From: Gluconacetobacter diazotrophicus PA1 5
GTDB taxonomy: Bacteria; Pseudomonadota; Alphaproteobacteria; Acetobacterales; Acetobacteraceae
Assembly (NCBI RefSeq): GCF_000021325.1
Contig: NC_011365.1
Location: 3,814,501 to 3,878,500, forward strand
Direction of reading: 5' to 3'
Length of the DNA: 64,000 nt
Shown: positions 53,420-62,225 of the stretch, piece by piece
How positions within the stretch are numbered: position 1 is the stretch's first letter
Layout of the letters: the number at the start of each line of letters is the position of its first letter
Translations under genes and position numbers: made by a program
Notes under the pieces: model-generated
What the model was told of the DNA's origin: nothing
Database searches by the model: none
The model's input: the letters and a program-made list of their open reading frames with translations, nothing else

Positions 53420-53468
53420 TTTAGGGTGCGTGATCAGGTGGTTCCACCTCATCACGATCTGCTTTAAG
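53420..53468. repeat. Palindromic element between convergent glpK and PCuAC genes
   Basis: GTGATCAGGTGG (53430-53441) and CCACCTCATCAC (53444-53455) form a hairpin with one mismatch and a TT loop. The flanks TTTAGGGTGC and GATCTGCTTTAA extend the element. No T-tract follows, so a terminator role is not evident. It could be a dispersed repeat unit. Confidence 0.55.
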
Positions 53469-54012
53469 GGGCGGTATCGGCCGTGTCGGGTGCCGGACGC
53501 ACGTCGAACTGGATGGTTCGTGTCGTGCCGCCCATGAAGTGAAACGTCACCGGGACGCGGCGCCCGGGCTGGACGCTGTCGTCATAGCCGACGCAGACCA
53601 GATGGTAGCCCCCGGGCGGGAAGACCAGGATGGTCTGGGCCGGCAGGGCCAGGTGGGAAAACAGCGTCGCGGTTTCCTGGGTGCTTTCCTGTTCGGTATG
53701 GTGGGCGAACAGGTCGTGGCAGGCGGGCGACGACACGCCGTCCAGCAGATGGACGTTCCGGCCCCGGTTTTCGATGGTGAAGTAGCCTGCGGCGATCCTG
53801 TGATCGGGACGGATGACCTGCATCCAGGCCGCGCGGATGTCGATATCGCCATCGGCGTCGACCTGGCCGGGAATGGAGGGGGGCGCCGGGTCGGCCATGG
53901 CGGTGCTGGTCATGGCAGTGCCGGCCAGTGCGGCCTGGGACAGCGCAGGGACTGACGGGCCCCAGCCGGCCAGCAGGGCGAACAGTCCGATCGGCAACAC
54001 GCGTCGCTTCAT
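53464..54012 (-). CDS. Periplasmic PCuAC-like copper chaperone (altered metal site)
   Basis: This resembles the PCuAC/SCO1-partner family that delivers copper to cytochrome oxidase in the periplasm. The 182-residue product has a signal-like N-terminus (about 1-30) and the PCuAC fold segments [47 protein letters not shown] and VPVTFHF. Usual copper ligands are a His then HxM. Here the first site is crowded with His (AHH) and the second reads HLVCVG, with Cys where Met is expected. ATG 54012 has GAGGA upstream. It is convergent with glpK. Confidence 0.8.
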   Translation of the reverse strand: MKRRVLPIGLFALLAGWGPSVPALSQAALAGTAMTSTAMADPAPPSIPGQVDADGDIDIRAAWMQVIRPDHRIAAGYFTIENRGRNVHLLDGVSSPACHDLFAHHTEQESTQETATLFSHLALPAQTILVFPPGGYHLVCVGYDDSVQPGRRVPVTFHFMGGTTRTIQFDVRPAPDTADTAP

Positions 54013-54184
54013 GGTGGGAGTCCTCACCTTCGTCATCCAGGGACGATACCAGCATGGATGCATTGGACAAAATCGGGGAACGAACCGGGCAGGTGGTCGG
54101 CCGATCCTGACTGCCGCTCTTGCACCCGGCCGATTTCATGCGCATCTCGGTGCCAAACGAACGCCGGTCAGGATTGCCGCACGC

Positions 54185-54721
54185 ATGCGATGCCCTTTTT
54201 GTGGTCACGAGGATACCCAGGTCAAAGACAGCCGCCCGCACGAGGATGGGGCCGCGATCCGTCGCCGCCGGATCTGCGCGGCGTGCAGCCAGCGATTCAC
54301 CACGATCGAGCGCGTGCAGTTGCGCGACCTGTATGTGGTCAAGGCCGACGACCGGCGTGTGCCGTTCGAGCGCGACAAGCTGGCCCGATCGGTGCGCATC
54401 GCGTTGCGCAAGCGCCCGGTCGATGAGGAACGGATCGAACGCATCGTCAACGGGCTGGTTCGCCAGCTGGAGGCATCGGGCGAAACCGACATCCCGTCGC
54501 GCGATATCGGCAAGCTGGTGATGGGCACGCTGCGCGAGGTCGATATCGTGGCCTATATCCGCTTTGCCAGCGTGCATTGGGATTTCCGGGAAACCAAGGA
54601 TTTCGCCGCGATTCTGCAATCGATTCCCGGCACGGCGGACGGTGACGTGCCGGTCGTTCCCGGCGACGCGGCGGCGGCGATCGCAGCAGAGTCTGGACCT
54701 GGCGGCGTAAAGAGGCGATGA
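54185..54721 (+). CDS. nrdR: Transcriptional repressor NrdR
   Basis: NrdR represses ribonucleotide reductase genes according to the nucleotide pool. The 178-residue product starts [22 protein letters not shown], where the zinc-ribbon Cys pairs are formed with CAAC. The ATP-cone follows ([20 protein letters not shown]...) and [13 protein letters not shown]. The first Met is at the very start of the ribbon. It has a 20-residue C-terminal extension. nusB follows 40 bp on. Confidence 0.96.
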   Translation: MRCPFCGHEDTQVKDSRPHEDGAAIRRRRICAACSQRFTTIERVQLRDLYVVKADDRRVPFERDKLARSVRIALRKRPVDEERIERIVNGLVRQLEASGETDIPSRDIGKLVMGTLREVDIVAYIRFASVHWDFRETKDFAAILQSIPGTADGDVPVVPGDAAAAIAAESGPGGVKRR

Positions 54722-54761
54722 AGCCGCCTTCGGCGACATCGCGGCAGCAGGAGACAGGCGC

Positions 54762-55313
54762 ATGAATGGCATACCGGACGACGACAGGACCCATTCGAAG
54801 CCCCGGTCCCGGACCGCATCGCGCGTCGCGGTGGTGCAGGCCCTGTTCCAGATCGAACAGGCGGGCGATACGCCCGACACGGTGATCGCGCAGTTCCTGC
54901 GCCACCGGCTGGGCACCGCGTCCGGCGCGGACCAGGGCGAGGAATACGAGGACGGCCGCGTGCCGGAAGCCGACATCCGGCTGTTCGAGCAGGTGGCCCG
55001 CGCGGCCGTGGCCCGGCGCGAACAGATCGACGCGCTGATCGTCGAGGTGCTGCCGCCGTCCTGGCCGGTCGGCCGGCTGGACCCCGTCCTGCGGGCGCTG
55101 CTGCGGGCGGCGGGCGCGGAACTGGCCGCCACGGGGGGCGTACCGACCCGGGTGATCATCAACGAATACCTGGATATCGCGCACGGCTTCTTCTCGGGCG
55201 ACGAGCCCAAGATGGTCAACGGCGTGCTGGATACGCTGGCCCGGCGCCTGCGCGCGGCCGACACCCCGGCGGATGTCCTGCCCGAAGACCCGCACGAGGC
55301 CGAAGAGGCCTGA
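54762..55313 (+). CDS. nusB: Transcription antitermination protein NusB
   Basis: NusB binds boxA RNA with S10 and supports rRNA transcription. The 183-residue product has the all-helical NusB pattern: SRVAVVQALFQIEQAG at the start, then PVGRLDPVLRALLRAAGAEL and VIINEYLDIAHGFFSGDEPKMVNGVLDTLARRL. It is a little longer than E. coli NusB because of extra N- and C-terminal residues. It lies between nrdR and thiL. In many alphaproteobacteria riboflavin genes lie between nrdR and nusB; none do here. Confidence 0.95.
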   Translation: MNGIPDDDRTHSKPRSRTASRVAVVQALFQIEQAGDTPDTVIAQFLRHRLGTASGADQGEEYEDGRVPEADIRLFEQVARAAVARREQIDALIVEVLPPSWPVGRLDPVLRALLRAAGAELAATGGVPTRVIINEYLDIAHGFFSGDEPKMVNGVLDTLARRLRAADTPADVLPEDPHEAEEA

Positions 55314-55329
55314 TCCGGCGGATCGTGGA

Positions 55330-56304
55330 ATGTCCGCCGCTCTTCCCCCCGCCGGTCCGCTGCCGCCCGAATTCGGCTTCATCCGCCGCCATTTCCTTGC
55401 CCTGGCGGGCGAGGGCGCGCTGGGCCTGACCGACGACGCGGCGCTGCTGCGCGCGCCGGCGGGGCGGGAACTGGTCGTCGCGGTCGATACGATGGTCGAG
55501 GGCGTACATTTCCTGCCCGACGACCCGGCCGACACGGTCGGCCGCAAGCTGCTGCGCTGCAACCTGTCCGACCTGGCGGCGATGGACGCGATGCCGCTGG
55601 GCTATCTGCTGGCGGTGACCACGCCGCCGGCACGGGACGAGGCCTGGTTCGCCGGTTTCGCCCGGGGCCTGGCGGACGATCAGGGGCGTTATGGGCTCAG
55701 CCTGCTGGGGGGCGATACCACTTCCACGCCGGGGCCATTGGTGCTGTCGCTGACCATCCTGGGGCATGGGGCACCCGGCCGGGCCCTGCGGCGCAACGGC
55801 GCGCGCGACGGCGACGGGATATGGGTGACCGGGACGATCGGCGACGGGGCGCTGGGCCTGCGCGCCCTGCGCGGGGAAGTGGCCGATCCCGACGGGTTCC
55901 TGGCCGGCCGCTATCGGCTGCCGCGGCCGCGCCTGGGGCTGGGGTTGGGCGGAATCGCGTCGGCCGCCATGGATGTCTCGGACGGGCTGGTGCAGGATCT
56001 GGGCCACTTGGCCCGTGAAAGCGGCGTCGGCGCCCGGATCGACGCCGGCCGCGTTCCCCTGTCGCCGGCCGCCAGGCAGGCGGGCCCCCGCTGGCTGCCG
56101 ACCTGCCTGACCGGCGGGGATGATTACGAATTGCTGCTGGCCGTGCCCCCGGCGCACGAGGGCGCCCTGCGGGAAGCCGCCCGGACGCATGGGGTGGCGG
56201 TCACGCGGATCGGCGCGTTCGACGCCACGCTATCCGGCGTCCAGGTACTGGACGGGGTAGGGGGAATCCTGGCGCTGGAGCGCACCGGATGGAGTCACCT
56301 GTAG
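55330..56304 (+). CDS. thiL: Thiamine-monophosphate kinase ThiL
   Basis: ThiL makes thiamine diphosphate, the cofactor used by AcoAB among others. The 324-residue product starts FGFIRRHFLALAGEG and has the family motifs GLTDDAALL, DTMVEGVHFLPD, RCNLSDLAAMDAMPLG, GGDTT, AMDVSDGLVQDL and TGGDDYELL. ATG 55330 lies 16 bases after the nusB stop. It is last in the nrdR-nusB-thiL group and ends 7 bases before the end of the convergent gene. Confidence 0.96.
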   Translation: MSAALPPAGPLPPEFGFIRRHFLALAGEGALGLTDDAALLRAPAGRELVVAVDTMVEGVHFLPDDPADTVGRKLLRCNLSDLAAMDAMPLGYLLAVTTPPARDEAWFAGFARGLADDQGRYGLSLLGGDTTSTPGPLVLSLTILGHGAPGRALRRNGARDGDGIWVTGTIGDGALGLRALRGEVADPDGFLAGRYRLPRPRLGLGLGGIASAAMDVSDGLVQDLGHLARESGVGARIDAGRVPLSPAARQAGPRWLPTCLTGGDDYELLLAVPPAHEGALREAARTHGVAVTRIGAFDATLSGVQVLDGVGGILALERTGWSHL

Positions 56305-56311
56305 AAGACGA

Positions 56312-57472
56312 TCAGCGGCCCAGCACCCGGTCATAGACCCGGTAGCGCTTGCAGGGTTCGGGGGCCAGGCGTTCGATCAGCCGGCGCATCGGCAGGTTGG
56401 TCTCCAGGATCCATCCCATCTCGACCATGCGATAGGGCAGGGACCGGCCGCGCCGCATCAGTTCGGCAATGGCCAGGGCGGGCATGATGGCGCCCAGGGC
56501 CGTGCCCTCCAGCTTCGAACTGACGCCCAGCAGGATGACCCGCGCGGAATGGAAGCGGTGGCGCACCAGCCGCTCGGCCAGCTTGACCCAGCCCAGCGGG
56601 GTGGGCGCGCCGCCCAGGTCGCCCGCGATGTCGTACAGGTTGGGCACCACCAGGGCGACCGCCACCGGCTCGCCATCCTGTTCGATCAGCACGAAATGCT
56701 CCGACTTCAGGATCGGCCGCATCTGCCTTATCATGCCGGTCATCTCGTCCTGGGTCAGCGGGACGAAACCCCAGTTGTTGCGCCACGCATCATTATAGAG
56801 CCGGCGCAGGATCTCGCCGTCCTCGGCGATCTGCCTGCGGCGGATGCCGCGCGTGGTGATGCTGCCCAGCCGCCCTTCGCCCAGGCGCAGGCCGGAGGGC
56901 ACCAGGTGCGCCTGCTCGGCGCCCGGTCCGGTCTCCATCTGGTAGGCCACGAAATCCATCGCCTTGGCGAAGCCGCAGGCTTCGACCAGGGGCGGCAGCC
57001 AGTGCGGATGCCAGGGCATGGCGATCATCGGCGGTGCCCGGTGGCCCTCGATCATCATGCCCAGCTCGCCGTTGGCATTCAGGGTGAAGGGGCCCCGGGC
57101 CGTGTCCATCCCCTGCCGGCGCAGCCACGCGCAGGCGGCATCGAGCAGGGCGGAGACGACGGACGCGTCGTCGACGGCGTCCAGCGCCCCGAAAAAGCCA
57201 ATATTCTCGCCCAGGGTTTCGATAGCGAGGTCGTCGACCTGCGCCGAGATGCGGCCGACGGGCTTTCCCGCGCGCATCGCCAGGAAATACCGCGCCCGGC
57301 CGTGGCGGAAGAACGCGGTCTTGCGCGGATGCAGCAGATCCTTCTGCTCCATGTCCAGCGGCGGGACGTAACCCGGCAATCCGGCATAGAGCAGGCGGGG
57401 CAGGCGGATGAAGAGGGACATCTGACGGAAGCTGGATACCGGGGTAATGACAAGTTGATCCGCTTCGTTCAT
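56312..57472 (-). CDS. GNAT-fold-like conserved protein, function unknown
   Basis: This 386-residue protein belongs to a conserved bacterial family with an acetyltransferase-like (GNAT) C-terminal half. Features include LPRLLYAGLPGYVPPLDMEQKDLL at the N-terminus, RGPFTLNANGELGMMIEGHRAPPMIAMPWH in the centre, and a C-terminal GNAT-like half with FVLIEQDGEPVAVALVVPN and MVEMGWILETNLPMRRLIERL. It resembles YghO-type proteins; substrate unknown. It is convergent with thiL and divergent from the SDR gene. Confidence 0.8.
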   Translation of the reverse strand: MNEADQLVITPVSSFRQMSLFIRLPRLLYAGLPGYVPPLDMEQKDLLHPRKTAFFRHGRARYFLAMRAGKPVGRISAQVDDLAIETLGENIGFFGALDAVDDASVVSALLDAACAWLRRQGMDTARGPFTLNANGELGMMIEGHRAPPMIAMPWHPHWLPPLVEACGFAKAMDFVAYQMETGPGAEQAHLVPSGLRLGEGRLGSITTRGIRRRQIAEDGEILRRLYNDAWRNNWGFVPLTQDEMTGMIRQMRPILKSEHFVLIEQDGEPVAVALVVPNLYDIAGDLGGAPTPLGWVKLAERLVRHRFHSARVILLGVSSKLEGTALGAIMPALAIAELMRRGRSLPYRMVEMGWILETNLPMRRLIERLAPEPCKRYRVYDRVLGR

Positions 57473-57562
57473 GACCGGTCCGGTGTCTGGGGGAACTGGG
57501 CCGGCTGTGACGGCCGACCGCGTGCTGATGACATGGAATCGGCATCAAAAGAAAGGGGCCCG

Positions 57563-58378
57563 ATGGCCAACGCGCAGCAGAACGGGGAAATCCGCTTCGA
57601 TCCCGTGACCGTCCTGATAACGGGGGCCTCCAGCGGCATCGGCGCCGAACTGGCCCGGTTCTATGCCCGGTCCGGCCGGACGCTGGTCCTGTGGGGGCGT
57701 GACGCCGCGCGGCTGGAACGGGTGGCGCGGGATTGCCGCACCATGGGTGCCACCGTGCGGACCCGGGTGCTGGACCTGGCCGACGGGCACGCGGCGATCG
57801 CGTCCTTTCGCGAGGATGACACCGACCACCCCGTGGACCTGCTGATCCTGGCGGCCGGGCTGGGCGACATGCGCCAGCATGCCGAGCGGACCGAACGGGC
57901 GGAAACGGTGCTGGAACTGGGGCTGGTGAACTACGCCACCCCGGCGGCGCTGGCCACGGCGGGGGCTGAACGCATGGTTCTGCGACAGCGGGGGCATATC
58001 GTGCTGCTGGGCTCGGTCGCGGCGTTCCACGCCCTGCCGTTCGCGGCGGGCTATTCCGGGTCCAAGGCCGGGCTGACGCGCTTTGCCGAGGCGCTGCGCA
58101 ACGGCCTGGCGGAATATGGGGTCGGCGTGACGCTGGTCTCGCCCGGGTTCGTCGATACCCCGATGAGCCGCCGGGTCAGCAGCGCGAAGCCCTTCATGCA
58201 GACCGCGCCCCAGGCGGCCCGCCTGATTGCCCGCGCGGTGGAGGAAGAACGCCCGCACCTGATCTTCCCCCGCCTGTTCGCCGGCCTGCGCATCCTCGAT
58301 ATCATCATGCCCCGCCCGATCCGCGACGCCATCATGCGGCGCCTGAAGGCCGACCAGGCGCCCCGCGCCGCGGGATAA
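57563..58378 (+). CDS. Short-chain dehydrogenase with C-terminal extension
   Basis: This SDR of 271 residues has cofactor motif ITGASSGIGAELARFYA, LILAAGLGD (in place of the usual NAG), a catalytic Ser in LLGSVAAF, and YSGSKAGLTRFAEALRNGL. A C-terminal tail (PRLFAGLRILDIIMPRPIRDAIMRRLK) looks like an amphipathic or membrane-contacting helix. The pattern suggests a lipid-type substrate, but this is inference. The ATG at 57563 has AAAGGGG upstream; ATG 57533 adds 10 residues. Confidence 0.88.
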   Translation: MANAQQNGEIRFDPVTVLITGASSGIGAELARFYARSGRTLVLWGRDAARLERVARDCRTMGATVRTRVLDLADGHAAIASFREDDTDHPVDLLILAAGLGDMRQHAERTERAETVLELGLVNYATPAALATAGAERMVLRQRGHIVLLGSVAAFHALPFAAGYSGSKAGLTRFAEALRNGLAEYGVGVTLVSPGFVDTPMSRRVSSAKPFMQTAPQAARLIARAVEEERPHLIFPRLFAGLRILDIIMPRPIRDAIMRRLKADQAPRAAG

Positions 58379-58518
58379 TGCCGGCCGGCCTGATTTCCCT
58401 TGATCTCCATTCCGCACTTGACGTTGTGGCGTCGGGACGGGAAACCCGATCGGGCCGATAACGAAAACGTGCCCCGGGTACCTGCCGGGCAAGGAAGATC
58501 CAGGGAGTCTGACAGGAC

Positions 58519-59487
58519 ATGAGAGAGATCGTAGCCGTCGATATCGGCGGGACTCATGCGCGTTTCGCCATTGCCGGTGTCGAGGGCGGCCGTGTCACCC
58601 ACCTGGGGGAAGCCACCACCCTGAAATGCGCGGAGCATGCCAGCCTGCAACTGGCGTGGGAGTCCTTCGCCCGTCAGGTCGGCCGCACCCTGCCGCGTGC
58701 GGCGGGCATCGCCGTCGCCTGCCCGGTGCAGGGCGATATCCTGAAGCTGACGAACAATCCCTGGATCATCCAGCCGGCCCAACTGGCCGCGAAGCTGGAT
58801 GTGGACCAGCATGTGCTGGTCAATGATTTCGGCGCGGTGGGCCACGCCGTGGCCCAGGTGGACGCGGCCCATCTGCAGCACCTGTGCGGCCCGGACCGGC
58901 CGCTGCCCGCCAGCGGGGTGACGACCATCGTCGGGCCGGGAACGGGGCTGGGCACCGCCTATGTCGTGCGGCGGGACGGCCGCTATCTGGTGTGCGAGAC
59001 CGAAGGCGGCCATGTCGATTTCTCGCCCCTCGACATGCTGGAGGACAAGATCCTGCAGCGCCTGCGCCGGCGATATCGCCGCGTGTCGACCGAGCGCGTC
59101 GTGTCGGGCCCGGGGCTGGTCAATCTGTACGAGGCGATCGCCGAAATCGAGGGCCTGCCGGTCCGCACGCGCGACGACAAGGAATTATGGACCCTGGCGC
59201 TGGACGGAGCCGACCATATGGCCGCGGCGGCGCTGGAGCGATTCTGCCTGGCGCTGGGGGCCGTCGCCGGTGACCTGGCGCTGTCGCAGGGTGGCAACAG
59301 CGTGGTGATCGCGGGCGGCCTGGGCCTGCGGCTGGCCCAGCATCTGCCCCGGTCCGGATTCGCCGAGCGATTCGTCGCCAAGGGGCGATTCGAATCGCTG
59401 ATGGCCGACATGCCGGTCAAGCTGATCACCCACCCGCAGCCCGGCCTGTTCGGCGCGGCGGCGGCCTTCGCCGAGCGATTCGCCTGA
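58519..59487 (+). CDS. glk: Glucokinase
   Basis: Glk phosphorylates glucose for entry into central metabolism. The 322-residue ROK-independent Glk has the phosphate motif VDIGGTHARFAIAG and ACPVQG, LTNNPWII, the active-site LVNDFGAVGHAV, VGPGTGLGTAYVV and EGGHVDFSP. The C-terminal helix end (QPGLFGAAAAFAERF) matches Glk. It sits downstream of the SDR with its own 140-bp leader. Confidence 0.95.
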   Translation: MREIVAVDIGGTHARFAIAGVEGGRVTHLGEATTLKCAEHASLQLAWESFARQVGRTLPRAAGIAVACPVQGDILKLTNNPWIIQPAQLAAKLDVDQHVLVNDFGAVGHAVAQVDAAHLQHLCGPDRPLPASGVTTIVGPGTGLGTAYVVRRDGRYLVCETEGGHVDFSPLDMLEDKILQRLRRRYRRVSTERVVSGPGLVNLYEAIAEIEGLPVRTRDDKELWTLALDGADHMAAAALERFCLALGAVAGDLALSQGGNSVVIAGGLGLRLAQHLPRSGFAERFVAKGRFESLMADMPVKLITHPQPGLFGAAAAFAERFA

Positions 59488-59488
59488 T

Positions 59489-59524
59489 AAAAACGCCAAC
59501 GTGTTCACCTTTTAGTGAATGCGT
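59489..59524 (-). terminator. Intrinsic terminator of tRNA-Cys
   Basis: CGCCAACGTGTTCAC and GTGAATGCGTTGGCG form 15-base arms (two mismatches) around CTTTTA. On the minus strand they are followed by five Ts. It lies about 90 bases past the tRNA-Cys 3' end. Confidence 0.85.
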
Positions 59525-59611
59525 TGGCGCCGAAGCCGCGCGTGAATCCGGCACGGCAATGCTGCCATGCGCCACGCGAATCATTGAAAGGGGGCGCCTG
59601 TCGGGCTTGCT

Positions 59612-59685
59612 TGGAGGTCCGGGCGGGAATCGAACCCACATTCGCGGATTTGCAGTCCGCTGCATCACCATTCTGCCACCGGACC
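59612..59685 (-). tRNA. tRNA-Cys (anticodon GCA)
   Basis: On the minus strand the 74-nt gene has a 7-bp acceptor stem (GGTCCGG / CCGGACC), D-arm sequence GGCAGAATGGTGATGC, anticodon loop with GCA (GGACTGCAAATCC) and the T-arm GGGTTCGATTCCC. The discriminator is T, and CCA is encoded. It is a single-copy isolated tRNA between glk and pcm, with a strong terminator downstream. Confidence 0.95.
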
Positions 59686-59832
59686 TGACCGGGCGCGTTG
59701 GCTATATCCACGCTCTGCCCCGCGCGGTCAAGCCGTTGTGTGCACGGGACATGCTAGGCAGATGGAACGCAGGGACATAAAACGGCCCTGTGCCGCTTGC
59801 CGTGCGGTCGGGAAAGTTGTGAAGGGAGCGTC

Positions 59833-60513
59833 ATGAACCAGTCCGCGCTTGGAGAAGCCGTCCTCGATTACGATGCCGCGCGGCAAAGGATGGTGGATGC
59901 GCAGATCCGCCCGGTGGCGATCAACGATTCGCGAATCATCGCGGCGATGCGTGCCCTGCCGCGCGAGGACTGCGTCCCCGAGGCGCTGCGCCCCTTCGCC
60001 TATGCCGACCAGAGCCTGGAGATCGGCCGCGGCCGCGTGCTGACGGAACCGCGCATTGCCGGGCGGATGGTGCAGATCGCGGCCCCGCAGGCCGCGCAGC
60101 GCGCCCTGGTGGTGGGGGCCGGGACGGGCTACCTGGCCGCGCTGCTGGCCCGGCTGGAACTGCAGGTCACGGCCCTGGAATCCGATGCCGCGCTCAGCGC
60201 GATCGGCAAGGCCTTCTGCGCGGTCGAGGCACCGGGCGTCACCTGGGTGGACGGCCCGCTGCAGGCGGGCGACCCCGCGCATGCGCCGTTCGACCTGATC
60301 GTGATCGACGGGGCGGTGCGTGAGGTCCCGCATGCCCTGCCGGGACAACTGGCCGAGCACGGGCGCATCGTCTGCGTCATCTGGCCCCAGGGGGGCGTCG
60401 CCTCCGCCTGCATCGCCGAGCCCACCGCGCAGGGGCTGGCGGTCCGCCGGGTCTTCGACGTCGCCCTGCCGCTGCTGCCGGAACTGGAGCCCGCGCCTGC
60501 CTTTGCGTTCTGA
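59833..60513 (+). CDS. pcm: Protein-L-isoaspartate O-methyltransferase-like
   Basis: This is a PIMT-type SAM methyltransferase that repairs isoaspartyl residues. The 226-residue product has RMVDAQIRPVAINDSRI at the start, the PREDCVPEALRPFAYAD block, the SAM motif ALVVGAGTGYLAALLARLE and DLIVIDGAV. The upstream codons (to 59797) lack a ribosome site; ATG 59833 has GAAGGGAG nearby. It precedes tolC, a pairing seen in other alphaproteobacteria. Divergent from tRNA-Cys. Confidence 0.9.
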   Translation: MNQSALGEAVLDYDAARQRMVDAQIRPVAINDSRIIAAMRALPREDCVPEALRPFAYADQSLEIGRGRVLTEPRIAGRMVQIAAPQAAQRALVVGAGTGYLAALLARLELQVTALESDAALSAIGKAFCAVEAPGVTWVDGPLQAGDPAHAPFDLIVIDGAVREVPHALPGQLAEHGRIVCVIWPQGGVASACIAEPTAQGLAVRRVFDVALPLLPELEPAPAFAF

Positions 60514-60594
60514 AGGCTGTAAACCCGTTCGCAACCGTTTGCGTGCATGAAACACGTCATGCGGCCTGAGGTGGCATTGTCGCGGGGGAGCGGA

Positions 60595-62028
60595 ATGAAG
60601 CGGAACTGTGGGATCGGGGCGGGGCTGGCGGCGCTGCTGTGCGGCACCACGGCCTGGGCCCAGCGCTATGACGGCAGCGGGTCCCCGTCCTTCGTTCCCC
60701 ATACGCTGCAGGAAGCGCTGGCGGCGTCCTACCTGACCAATCCGACGCTGCAGCAGGAGCGCGCGGCCCTGCGCGCGACGGACGAGCAGGTGCCGACCGC
60801 GCTCGCCGGCTGGCGCCCGACCGTCAGCACCAACGTGAACATGACCTATTACTCCGGCCTCAACGCGGTGGCGCGGCAGGAAGGGTACGCCGGGTATTCA
60901 AGGCGGTTCGACGTGCCGGGCTATACCGGCGGCGTGTCGCTTTCCCAGCCGATCTATACCGGCGGCAAGACCACCGCCAGCACCCACAAGGCGGTCAATG
61001 CCGTGATGGCGGAACGCGCCCGGCTGATCGCGACCGAACAGCAGGTCTTCAGCAGCGTCGTCAGCGCCTATGTCGGCGTGATCGAAGACGAACAGTTGCT
61101 GCAGTTGAACATCAATAACGAGAAGGTGCTGCAGGAACAGCTCCGCGCCACGTCCGAGCGCTTCCGCGTGGGCGAGATCACCCGCACCGACGTGGCCCAG
61201 GCCGAGGCCGCGCTGGCCAGCGCCCGCGCCGCCCGGCAGGAGGCCGAGGGCACGCTGCAGACGGCGCAGGCGACCTACACCCAGGTGGTCGGCATGTCGC
61301 CGCCCCCCAACCTGGTGCCGCCGCAGCCGCTGGTGCTGCCGGTGAAGTCGCAGAACGAGGCGATCGCCCAGGCGGTGCAGAACAATCCGAACGTGATCGC
61401 CGCCCTGTTCTCCGAGGCGTCGAACAAGGACGGGGTCGCCGTCGCCATGGCGGCGATCCTGCCCAAGGTGACGGCCGATGCCAGCTACGTCCACAGCATC
61501 AACCAGAGCAGCGGCCGGTCGCTGGAGGACGAGAAATACGCGACGCTGAACGTCCAGTTCCCGCTCTACCAGGGCGGATCGGAATATGCCGCCGTCCGCC
61601 AGGCGCGCCAGCAGGTGGCCCAGGCGCATCGCGCGGTCGACATCCAGCGCCGCGCCGCGTTGCAGCTCGCCTCGTCCAACTGGCAGCAACTGATGGCCTA
61701 TGCGGCCTCGATCCAGAGCGACCGCACCGCCATCGCGTCGAACATCGTCGCCCTGGACGGGGTGGAGCGCCAGGCGATCGTGGGCACCAGCACGACGCTG
61801 GAAGTCCTGCAGCAGCAGCAGACCCTGCTTCAGGCCCAGGTCGCGCTGGTGCAGAGCCTGAGCAATCTCGTCACCGCGTCATACGGCGTGGCGGCCGCTA
61901 TCGGGCGGCTGACGGCGGCGGACCTGAAGCTGGACGTCCCGCGCTATGACGAGACCGCCTATTACAAGGCGGTCAAGGACCGCCCGTGGGGCATCGGCGA
62001 CCAGGCCACCGACCAGCCAGGCCGCTGA
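60595..62028 (+). CDS. tolC: TolC-family outer-membrane channel
   Basis: This is an outer-membrane efflux/secretion channel protein. The 477-residue product has a signal peptide (KRNCGIGAGLAALLCGTTAWA), then TLQEALAASYLTNPTLQQERAALRA and ALAGWRPTVSTNVNMTY. Two long-helix repeat regions with VIEDEQLLQLNINNEKVL and IQRRAALQLASSNWQQL follow, as in TolC. ATG 60595 with GGGGGAG upstream is preferred over ATG 60547. It follows pcm. Confidence 0.92.
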   Translation: MKRNCGIGAGLAALLCGTTAWAQRYDGSGSPSFVPHTLQEALAASYLTNPTLQQERAALRATDEQVPTALAGWRPTVSTNVNMTYYSGLNAVARQEGYAGYSRRFDVPGYTGGVSLSQPIYTGGKTTASTHKAVNAVMAERARLIATEQQVFSSVVSAYVGVIEDEQLLQLNINNEKVLQEQLRATSERFRVGEITRTDVAQAEAALASARAARQEAEGTLQTAQATYTQVVGMSPPPNLVPPQPLVLPVKSQNEAIAQAVQNNPNVIAALFSEASNKDGVAVAMAAILPKVTADASYVHSINQSSGRSLEDEKYATLNVQFPLYQGGSEYAAVRQARQQVAQAHRAVDIQRRAALQLASSNWQQLMAYAASIQSDRTAIASNIVALDGVERQAIVGTSTTLEVLQQQQTLLQAQVALVQSLSNLVTASYGVAAAIGRLTAADLKLDVPRYDETAYYKAVKDRPWGIGDQATDQPGR

Positions 62029-62225
62029 CAGGCTGCTTCAAAAGCCCCGCTGCCGGCGATCCGACGCGCGTTTTCTGTGCTTCGATGCTCTCGGCCCGTA
62101 AGGTCGCTCCGCTTCGATGCTCGAAAACACGCGCCGGCCGCTCCGCCGACCCGGGAAAGTTTCTTTCGGCGGGAATTTGGGTATAAGCGGCGGATTCCCT
62201 TTCCCTGTCAGGTCTGGCTTTCGCG
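62029..62225. repeat. tolC-valS intergenic segment with short inverted/direct repeats
   Basis: CTTCGATGCTC occurs twice (about 62090 and 62113), and GCGCGTTTTC near 62070 is matched by GAAAACACGCGC near 62122 in inverted orientation. The whole ~100 bp could fold into a long stem. It is followed by a stretch that probably holds the valS promoter and leader. A terminator or repeat unit is possible. Confidence 0.5.
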
